Positions 36,744 to 44,429 of a stretch of 64,000 nucleotides of DNA are shown here, piece by piece (within the stretch, counting starts at the first letter, position 1; the number at the start of each line of letters is the position of its first letter). Both the position numbers and the translations under genes were made by a program. The stretch lies in NCBI GenBank assembly GCA_035507095.1, contig DATJOM010000041.1, positions 62,001-126,000 of the forward strand. The letters are read 5' to 3'. The stretch comes from Aquilonibacter sp035507095 (GTDB taxonomy: Bacteria > Vulcanimicrobiota > Vulcanimicrobiia > Vulcanimicrobiales > Vulcanimicrobiaceae). The notes under the pieces were generated by a model. It made no database searches, had not been told where the DNA came from, and saw nothing but the letters and a program-made list of their open reading frames with translations.

Positions 36744-38084
36744 ATGGCTTCCAATCCCGCGTCCTCGGGCAATCGCTGGGGAATTTTGATAGCCGGTATC
36801 GGCGTGATGCTGTGCTTAGGAACCGTCTATTCATGGAGCATTTTTACTCGGCCGCTACTTGCCGCATTCGGTTGGACGAATGAAGTTGTTACGTGGGCAT
36901 TTGCGGTAGCGATTTTCTGTGTGGGAATCGGCACCGTTATCGGCGGCCGCTGGCAAGATCGCGTCGGCCCGCGCACGGTCGCGCTTACCGGCGTCATCTT
37001 ATGGGGAATTGGCTGGCTGCTCGCAGGCATCGGCACTGCAAACTTTGGCCAGTGGTGGCTGTATCTCACCTACGGACTGATCGCCGGCATCGGTGCCGGT
37101 ATGGCGTACGTGACGCCGGTGGCCGTCGTCGCCAAATGGTTCCCCGACCGGCGCGGTTTGGGCACCGGCCTTGTCGTGATGGGCTATGGGCTCGGCGCCT
37201 TTTTCTACAACCAGATCGTGCCGCGTATCGGCAGCTTCGCCGGCGCCGCCAAAGCCGCCGGGGCCTACGCGACAGCGCGCGCAGACGCCATTAAGGCGGG
37301 TACGGAGTTCAACGCCGCGCAGTACCTGCTCACGCCCGATCAGATCCACGCGGTGATGAACGTCTTCATCTGGTCAGGCGTCGTGTTCATCATCATCGGC
37401 GGTATCTGCGCCTGGCTGCTGAGCAATCCGCCGCAGGGCTATACCGTACCGGGCGCAGTTGCTGCGGCCGCAGCGAGCGGGCCGAGCTTTACCGCATCGC
37501 AAGCGCTGGGGATGCCGCAGCTCTATTTGCTCTGGCTTCTCCTCTTCCTCAACGTCACCGCGGGCATTTTGATCATCTCGAACGCGGTGCCGATCTTCAG
37601 CGATCTCACCGGATTGACGGCAGCCATTGTTGGGCCGCTCTACGGCTTGCTCGCGATCTTCAACGGACTTGGGCGATTCTTCTGGGGATCGGTCTCCGAT
37701 CGCATCGGCCGCCCGATGACGTACACGGTGATGTATCTGATCCAGGTCGTGATATTCTTCATTCTGGGCAGTTTGCACGATCCGTGGCTGGTCGGTATCG
37801 GCTTTGCCATCGTGCTGGCGTGCTACGGCGGCGGCTTCGGTGTGATGCCGTCGTTCACAGCCGACTTCTTCGGCACGAAGCACTTGGGACAGATTTACGG
37901 CATCATCCTCACCGCATGGGCCTTCGCCGGCTTGGTCGGCCCGCTCGTTGCGGCTTGGGTGAAGGATCACACCGGTTCGTTTACCGGCGCGATGCCGTGG
38001 GTCGCAGGCATGCTAATCATCGCGGCGGTCATCCCGTTCTTCGTGAAAAAACCGGCGCCGCAAGCAGCGAGCGCGCCAGCGTAA
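36744..38084 (+). CDS. Oxalate/formate-type MFS transporter
   Basis: A 446-residue, 12-helix OFA-family carrier: NRWGILIAGIGVMLCLGTVYSWSIFTRPLL at the N-terminus, GGRWQDRVGPRTVALTG (motif A), and VAKWFPDRRGLGTGLVVMGYGLGAFFYN. Its position between two formate dehydrogenases makes formate, or a formate/oxalate exchange, a reasonable but unproven substrate. The ATG at 36744 is chosen because GGGGGA (36731-36736) lies 7 nt upstream; the ATG at 36729 is less likely. Confidence 0.88.
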   Translation: MASNPASSGNRWGILIAGIGVMLCLGTVYSWSIFTRPLLAAFGWTNEVVTWAFAVAIFCVGIGTVIGGRWQDRVGPRTVALTGVILWGIGWLLAGIGTANFGQWWLYLTYGLIAGIGAGMAYVTPVAVVAKWFPDRRGLGTGLVVMGYGLGAFFYNQIVPRIGSFAGAAKAAGAYATARADAIKAGTEFNAAQYLLTPDQIHAVMNVFIWSGVVFIIIGGICAWLLSNPPQGYTVPGAVAAAAASGPSFTASQALGMPQLYLLWLLLFLNVTAGILIISNAVPIFSDLTGLTAAIVGPLYGLLAIFNGLGRFFWGSVSDRIGRPMTYTVMYLIQVVIFFILGSLHDPWLVGIGFAIVLACYGGGFGVMPSFTADFFGTKHLGQIYGIILTAWAFAGLVGPLVAAWVKDHTGSFTGAMPWVAGMLIIAAVIPFFVKKPAPQAASAPA

Positions 38085-38116
38085 CCGCAACCCGCATAGG
38101 GTAAAAACGCCTTGTG

Positions 38117-38162
38117 GGAGTCACGCCAAGTTTGCAAACGCTTGCAACGTATGCGTGACTCC
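38117..38162 (+). repeat. Inverted repeat / mRNA hairpin
   Basis: GGAGTCACGC (38117-38126) and GCGTGACTCC (38153-38162) are perfect 10-bp complements with a 26-nt loop containing GTTTGCAAAC and a second TTGCAA. It lies between the OFA carrier and the small membrane protein, 5 nt before the AAGGAG site at 38167-38172. No T-run follows, so a simple terminator is unlikely; an operator or mRNA-stability element is possible. Confidence 0.65.
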
Positions 38163-38177
38163 TCGCAAGGAGACAAC

Positions 38178-38580
38178 ATGAGCACTTTTGCGTTGCCGAC
38201 GTCGGATTACGTGCCGTTGGCGATCGGGTTCTTCGGTCTTGCGACAGGCTACTTTATCTGGGGCGGCCAAGAACTTTTCGGCTGGCCCGCAGATTCTCCG
38301 GATGTGGACAAGAGCATGGGGATAAGGATGGATGGTTATCGCCTTTTTCTTGATCTCGCTCTTGGGGCTGTTGATCTTCTCGGGCGCCGGCGACGTGCCG
38401 GTCGCACTGATCTTCCTGGGACTGGTGCTCGTCTACATCGCCGACATTCTCAAGAATTTCAACGTCGTTCCCAATCCGAAGGTGCTCGGCTTTTTCCATT
38501 GCATCACCGGGGTCTGGTTGATGTACTGCTGTTTCGCTGCGACATTTAATATGGCGCTTGGAGCACACTGGTGGATCTAA
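38178..38580 (+). pseudogene. Small four-helix membrane protein, frameshifted (or two coupled ORFs)
   Basis: The ATG at 38178 (AAGGAG 5 nt upstream) opens MSTFALPTSDYVPLAIGFFG, one membrane helix, and reads to DKSMGI at 38324. It then runs into an unlikely Arg-rich frame ending at 38549. A second frame continues from GGA at 38326 as GWMVIAFFLISLLGLLIF with two further helices, ending at 38580. Skipping one A (38325) joins them into one plausible protein of about 133 residues. The ATG at 38332 could also act as a separate start (AAGGA at 38324-38328). Family not recognised. The last 10 nt overlap the second formate dehydrogenase. Confidence 0.6.
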
Positions 38581-41500
38581 AACCAACGGTCGATTTGACG
38601 TCGATTCTCCCGCGCGACGCTGCCGATCTGGGCGAACGCATCGGCATGTTGCCAAACGTCGCATCTGAACGAACGAAGACATTGAAGGGCCGAATCAGCG
38701 GTGCGAAGCCTGTCGTCAGTTTGTGCGGCTACTGCGCTGTCGGATGCAGCACGCTTGCATACGTTAGTGACGACGGCAAGCTGCTCGACGTCGAGGGTAA
38801 CCCCGAGAGTCCGATCAACGCCGGTCATCTCTGTCCAAAAGGTGCGGCGCTCTTCGGGCTCACCGTTAACGAAGCGCGTTGGACAACCGTGAAGTATCGC
38901 GCGCCGTATTCGGATCGCTATGAAGAGCGGCCGCTCGCATGGGCGCTCGAGCGCATCGCGCAATTGGTAAAGAAGACGCGCGACGACACATTTGTCCGCG
39001 AACGCAACGGCAAGCGCGTCAACCATACGCTCGGCATCGCGTCGCTTGGAGGCGCAACGTTCGGCATCGAAGAGAACTACATGCTGGGCAAGTTGATGCA
39101 CTCGCTCGGCGTGGTCTCGATCGAAAACCAAGCTCGAATATGACACTCCTCGACGGTGCCGGGTCTCGGCACCTCGTTCGGTCGCGGCGGCGCGACGGTC
39201 TGGCTCCCCGATCTCGTTAATGCCGATTGCATCCTGATCGAAGGTTCGAATTTCGCCGAGGCACACCCGGTGGGCTTCCGTTTCGTCATGGAAGCCAAGG
39301 AACGCGGTGCGACGATCATTCATGTCGATCCACGCTTTACGCGCACCTCGGCGGTCGCGGATATCTATGCCCCGATGCGCAGTGGAACCGACATCGTGTT
39401 CCTCGGCGCCATCATCAATTATCTGCTGACCAACGAGCGGTACTTCAAGGAGTACGTCAGCGCGTATACCAACGCGCCGTTCATCGTCGGCGCCGATTTC
39501 AAAGACACCGAAGATCTCGACGGCATCTTCTCGGGCTACGATCCCGACGAGCTCGTCTACGACTTCAGTACCTGGACGTGGGAGCGCGACGAAAAGGGCC
39601 ATATCGCGACCGATCCGAGCATGCAGCACGAGCGCTGCGTGCTAAACGTATTGCGCAAGCACTATGCGCGCTACACGCCCGAAATGGTCGAGCGCGTCTG
39701 CGGCACGCCGCGCCATCTCTTCGAGCAGATTGCGGAATTGCTGGCAAAGAACAGCGGCCGCGATCGCACGACGGCGTTCGCCTATGCGGTCGGCTGGACC
39801 CAGCACACCAACGGCGTGCAGTTCGTTCGTACGGCCGCGATCCTGCAATTGCTGCTCGGCAACATCGGCCGTCCCGGCGGTGGCATCATCGCCCTGCGCG
39901 GCCACGCCGATATCCAAGGCGCAACCGATATCGCCACGCTCTACGACCTGCTCCCCGGCTATTTGCCGATGCCCTCTGCGAACCGCAACGAGCAGACCCT
40001 CACGGATTATTTGAAGACAAATACCAAGAAGACCGGCTGGTGGGTGAATACGCCGAAGTACATGGTCTCACTACTCAAGGCATTTTACGGCGACGCGGCG
40101 ACCAAAGAGAACGACTACTGCTTCGAATATCTGCCCCAACTCATCGGCGATCATTCGCAACTGGTTACGACGATTGCGATGAAAGACGGAACGGTGCAAG
40201 GCTACTTCTGCATCGGGCAAAATCCGGGCGCTTCGGGGCAGAACGCGGAGATGACCAAGGCGGCGCTCGAGTCGCTCCAATGGTTCGTCAACATCGACAG
40301 CTACGACAACGAAACCGTCTCGTTCTGGCGGCGCGAGGGCGCGAACCCCTCGAAGATCGCAACCGAAGTGTTCTTCCTCCCTGCGGCAACCGTCCTCGAG
40401 AAGGACGGCACGATGACGCAAACGAGCCGGCTTTTGCAATTCCACGATAAGGCCGTCGAGCCCGCAGGCGAAGCGAGAAGCGACGCGTGGTACTTCAACT
40501 GGTTTGCAAAGCGCCTCAAAGAACTTTATGCCGGTTCGACCGATCCAAAGGATCGCCCGATTCTCGACATGACCTGGAACTACGACAACGACGATCCGCA
40601 CGAACGCGAGAAGGGCGAACCGTCGGTGAATAAGGTGATGCAAGAGATCAACGGTTACTACACCGCAACCGGCGAGCAAGTCGCGTCGTTCGCCGATCTC
40701 AAGGACGACGGATCGACGGCGTCGGGCGGGTGGATCTACACCGGCGTATTCCCCGACAAGCAGACGAATCGCGCGCGCAATCGCGACGGAAGCGGTGAGT
40801 ACACGGCGCTCAACTGGGGATGGGCGTGGCCCGCGAATCGACGCACGCTCTACAATCGCGCGTCGGCCGATCCGCAAGGCAAACCGTGGAGCGAGCGCAA
40901 GAAGTACGTGTGGTGGGATGAGACCGCCAAGAAGTGGACCGGCGTGGACGTGCCGGATTTCCCCGCGACCAAAGCCCCCGATACGCCGGCGAACCCCGAT
41001 GCTACCGGCATGGATTTTCATTCCGGCGCCGATCCCTTCATCATGATGCTCGATGGGAAAGGCCAAATGTTTGTGCCGGGCGGCGCACTCAAAGACGCGC
41101 CGATCCCGGCACATTACGAGCCGCAGCAGTCGGTCGTAGAGAACGCACTGTACAAACAGCAGAGCAGTCCGGTCTTCGGACGCTACGATCGCGACGACAA
41201 CCGGTACAATAAACCAGTCGATGAGAACTATCCCTACGTGCTCACGACGTACCGGATCACTGAGATGTCGGGCATCATGACGCGCTATGTGCCGTGGCTT
41301 GCCGAGCTGCAGCCGTCGGCGTTCTGCGAAATCGATCCCGAACTCGCGGTGAAGAAAGGCATCAAGAGCGGCGATTGGGTCACGCTCTCGACCGCGCTCG
41401 GCGAGATGGAAGCGCGCGCGTTGGTTAGTGGGCGAATGCGGCCGCTGAGGTTGGGTAAGGGCAAGCGCGTGCACCAAATCGGCGTGCCGTACAACTACGG

Positions 41501-41750
41501 CAGCATGGTCGCGCTTGCTCGCGGCGACTCCGTCGGCACATTGATTGCGATCTCGCTCGATCCCAACGTCTCGATTCACGAATCAAAGACGCTGACGTGC
41601 AACATCCGGCCCGGGCGTCGTCCGCAATATCGTGAGGGCCCGACCGACGAGCCGGTGCCGGCAAAGGAGCGCAGCGTGTTCGGCCAACCGGAAGGGCAAT
41701 GGATGGGGCCCAAGGCGAACGGGCAACGTCAGGAAGGCGAAAAGAAATAG
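38571..41750 (+). CDS. fdhA: Selenocysteine-containing formate dehydrogenase, catalytic subunit 2
   Basis: 1059 residues with TGA at 39141-39143 decoded as selenocysteine 191, between NQARI and HSSTVPGLGTSFGRGGATVW. The [4Fe-4S] ligands are Cys52, Cys55, Cys59 and Cys88. No Tat or Sec signal is seen at the N-terminus, so, unlike the first enzyme, it is expected to face the cytoplasm. It shares the family architecture with subunit 1, but the sequences differ throughout, so this is an old paralogue rather than a recent duplication. The GTG start overlaps the small membrane protein. The ferredoxin subunit begins on the very next base after the stop. Confidence 0.94.
39141..39143 (+). other. Selenocysteine codon (TGA), Sec191
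   Basis: In-frame TGA at the family's Sec/Cys position, flanked by QARI and HSSTVPGLG; both flanks continue the formate dehydrogenase fold. Confidence 0.95.
39155..39173 (+). promoter_or_regulatory. Bacterial SECIS-like hairpin, formate dehydrogenase 2
   Basis: GGTGCC (39155-39160) pairs perfectly with GGCACC (39168-39173). G39161-C39167 adds a seventh pair, leaving the loop GGTCT, nearly the AGGUCU loop of E. coli fdhF. It starts 11 nt after the TGA. Confidence 0.85.
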
Positions 41751-42596
41751 ATGGCTACTGGGTTTTTCACAGATACCACATTGTGCATCGGGTGCAAGGC
41801 CTGTGAAGTCGCATGTAAACAGTGGAACGAGCTTCCTTCCGACGGGTTCGACTTCACCGGTGATTCGTACGACAATACGTCAGAACTCTCGGGGACAACT
41901 TGGCGCCACGTCGCCTTCGTCGAACAGATGTCGGTCGATGATGGCGGGCTACGCGACCGCTGGCTGATGAGCAGCGACGTCTGCAAGCATTGTACGAACG
42001 CCGGCTGCCTGGAGGCGTGTCCGACCGGCGCGATCATTCGTAACGAGTTTGACTCGGTGTTCATTCAGCCGGACATCTGCAATGGCTGCGGCTACTGCGT
42101 TGTATCGTGTCCGTTCGGCGTCGTCGACATGATCGAAAAATTTGACCCCGAAGGCGTGCGGTACAACCTCGCTTCGCTCGTGGAAGACCGGCGCGAGGAA
42201 CATAAGACCGCGCTGCAAGGTAACGGCGGCGTCGCCGGCAAGTGTACGCTGTGCTACGACCGGCAGAAGCTTGGCTTCGTTCCGGCGTGCGCAAAAGCGT
42301 GTCCGACCGATTCGATCCAATTTGGCGACGTCGAAGAACTGCGTGCGCGTGCACGCAAGCGCGTTGAAACGCTGACCGAGCGCGGCATGCAGGCGCAGCT
42401 CTACGGTGCCGACGACATCGGCGGCGGTGTCGGCCCGCTCAACGCATTTTTCTTGCTGACCGATCGCCCCGAAGCGTACAATCTTCCCGCGCAACCCGTT
42501 CTGCCGTCGACGCGCCAACCCGACGGTTACGCTGCCGCGGCAGTGGCCGTGCTCGGGTTGGCCGTTGCCGGATGGATGATTTTCCGCAATGCGTGA
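41751..42596 (+). CDS. Formate dehydrogenase Fe-S subunit 2 (four [4Fe-4S])
   Basis: A 281-residue ferredoxin-type subunit: CIGCKACEVACKQWN, CKHCTNAGCLEACP, CNGCGYCVVSCP, and CTLCYDRQ...CAKACP, with one C-terminal membrane helix (AAAAVAVLGLAVAGWMIF). It is paralogous to the subunit at 35 kb and specific to the second dehydrogenase. Its stop overlaps the NrfD gene by 8 nt. Confidence 0.94.
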   Translation: MATGFFTDTTLCIGCKACEVACKQWNELPSDGFDFTGDSYDNTSELSGTTWRHVAFVEQMSVDDGGLRDRWLMSSDVCKHCTNAGCLEACPTGAIIRNEFDSVFIQPDICNGCGYCVVSCPFGVVDMIEKFDPEGVRYNLASLVEDRREEHKTALQGNGGVAGKCTLCYDRQKLGFVPACAKACPTDSIQFGDVEELRARARKRVETLTERGMQAQLYGADDIGGGVGPLNAFFLLTDRPEAYNLPAQPVLPSTRQPDGYAAAAVAVLGLAVAGWMIFRNA

Positions 42597-43548
42597 GCTT
42601 ACCGAACCGCCCGGCCGCGAAGAGGGGGCACCGACGCCCACCTACTACGAGCGCCCGCTGCTCAAGCCACCGCATTGGGGATGGAGCGTCACCACGTACC
42701 TCTTTACCGGTGGAATCATGGGTGGGCTCGGCCTCATTCAACTTTTGGCCGACCGACACGACGAGGACGAACGCAAGCTCCGGCGCACGGCACGCATCAC
42801 GTCGTTCTTGCTGGCCGCCGCAAATCCGGCCCTGCTGATTTCGCACCTCGGCAGGCCCGAGCGGTTTCTCAACATGCTGCGCATCATGAAGTTCAAGTCC
42901 CCGATGTCGCTCGGCGTGTGGGGTCTTGTGTTCTATTCCGGCGCAGCCGGAGGCAACGTCGTCCGCGAGCTCGCGAACTCCGGGGTAGTGCCGCGTTGGC
43001 TGCGTTTCTTCGCGCCCGGGATCCTCACGCCGGCACAGGCACTGCTCGGGGCATTCACCGCCGGTTACACCGGCGTGCTGCTTTCGGCTACGGCCAATCC
43101 GTTTTGGAGTTCCGGGAAACGGCACATTCCCGCGGCCTCGGTCGCCTCGGGTCTGAGCTCCGCGTGTGCGCTCTCGACATTGCTCAGCGTGCTCGAAGGC
43201 AACGGTCGCGTGACGCACAAGATTGAGCGCCTCGAATTGGTCGCCGCAACGGCGGAGCTCGCGATTCTGGCGCACTTCGAGCGCCATGCCGGCAACTACG
43301 GCACGCCGTTCTTCACCGGCGCGCGCGGCAAGAGAATGCGCACCTACACGATCCAGGCAGGCATCCTTGCGCCCATGGCGCTCAATCTTCTCGGCATGCT
43401 TCCGCTGCCCAAGCCGGTCGATGCAACGCGCTCGGTGATCGCCTCGGTGCTTACGCTCGTCGGCGGGTACATCTTCCGCGAATCGCTGATCGAGGCGGGC
43501 AAGCTCTCCGCACGCGATCCGCGCGCGGCGTTCGTACAGCCCACGTGA
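42589..43548 (+). CDS. NrfD/PsrC-type membrane subunit 2
   Basis: A 319-residue membrane protein: a hydrophilic N-terminus (about 30 residues), then WGWSVTTYLFTGGIMGGLGLIQLLAD (GG motif) and about seven more helices. The loop LLISHLGRPERFLNMLRIMKFKSPMSLGVWGL is typical of the DmsC/NrfD superfamily. It links the second formate dehydrogenase to quinone. It is longer than, and distinct from, the 282-residue subunit 1. It overlaps fdhD by GTGA. Confidence 0.9.
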   Translation: MRELTEPPGREEGAPTPTYYERPLLKPPHWGWSVTTYLFTGGIMGGLGLIQLLADRHDEDERKLRRTARITSFLLAAANPALLISHLGRPERFLNMLRIMKFKSPMSLGVWGLVFYSGAAGGNVVRELANSGVVPRWLRFFAPGILTPAQALLGAFTAGYTGVLLSATANPFWSSGKRHIPAASVASGLSSACALSTLLSVLEGNGRVTHKIERLELVAATAELAILAHFERHAGNYGTPFFTGARGKRMRTYTIQAGILAPMALNLLGMLPLPKPVDATRSVIASVLTLVGGYIFRESLIEAGKLSARDPRAAFVQPT

Positions 43549-44429
43549 TCGACGAAAACATCACCGAGGATACCCGGCCCGGACGTACGACCGAGACGGA
43601 GATCGTACGCTACGACGGTACGCGCAGCGCGCGCACCTACGACAAGGTCGTTACCGAGGAGCCGCTCGAGCTTCGCCTGATAGCCGGTGGGTTGACGCGC
43701 ACGCTCGCGGTGACGATGCGCACGCCGGGGAACGACTTCGAACTCGCTGCGGGCTTCGTCTCGAGCGAGCGCATCGTGCGCTCGCGGGATGAGGTAGCCG
43801 GTGTGAGCTATTGCGTCGATCCTGCAATCGATGCCGAGCAGCGTTACAACATCGTCAACATCGAACTCGCGAACCCGGCCATGCCCGATCTCGCGCAGTT
43901 CGAACGCCACTTCACGATGAATAGTTCCTGCGGCGTATGCGGCCGCGCGAATCTCGAAGCACTGGCCGAACTCGGAATACAGCCCGTCGACGATGATCTC
44001 CGCGTTCCCATCACGCGCATCTACGAACTCCCCGAGCGCATGCGCGAAGCGCAGCGCGTCTTCGCGACGACGGGTGGGCTACACGCGGCCGCGCTCTTCG
44101 ATTCCGACGGCAAAGCCATTGCAGTACGCGAAGACATCGGACGCCACAACGCGGTCGATAAACTAGCCGGCTGGGCGCTGCTCGAGGGACGAACGTTGAA
44201 GGGATCGATTCTTTTCGTCAGCGGTCGCGCGAGCTATGAAATTCTTCAAAAGGCCGCAGTTGCGCGCATACCGATCGTCTGCGCCGTCTCGGCGCCGAGC
44301 AGTCTCGCTGTCGATCTCGCGCGCGCCTTCAATATCACGCTCGTCGCCTTCGTGCGCGGCGAGCACGCCAATGTCTACAGTGCTAGCGACCGAGTAGGCG
44401 ATCGAGCGCGGCCACAACATCACCGATAG
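43545..44429 (+). CDS. fdhD: Sulphur carrier protein FdhD
   Basis: A 294-residue FdhD, which moves sulphur from IscS to the molybdenum/tungsten centre of formate dehydrogenase. Family signs are TEEPLELRLIAGG, NDFELAAGFVSSERIV, the CxxC-type sulphur-transfer motif in NSSCGVCGRANLEAL, and REDIGRHNAVDKLAGWAL. It probably serves both dehydrogenases. The GTG start overlaps the NrfD gene. The C-terminal ~15 residues overlap the convergent sensor-kinase gene by 47 nt. Confidence 0.94.
   Translation: MIDENITEDTRPGRTTETEIVRYDGTRSARTYDKVVTEEPLELRLIAGGLTRTLAVTMRTPGNDFELAAGFVSSERIVRSRDEVAGVSYCVDPAIDAEQRYNIVNIELANPAMPDLAQFERHFTMNSSCGVCGRANLEALAELGIQPVDDDLRVPITRIYELPERMREAQRVFATTGGLHAAALFDSDGKAIAVREDIGRHNAVDKLAGWALLEGRTLKGSILFVSGRASYEILQKAAVARIPIVCAVSAPSSLAVDLARAFNITLVAFVRGEHANVYSASDRVGDRARPQHHR

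Noticed and set aside
38592..39629. Long minus-strand frame opposite formate dehydrogenase 2
   Set aside because: Antisense shadow of a conserved gene in GC-rich DNA; no family features.
39156..41750. Separate formate dehydrogenase gene starting at GTG 39156
   Set aside because: Same reasoning: continuous with 38571-39143 across a Sec TGA.
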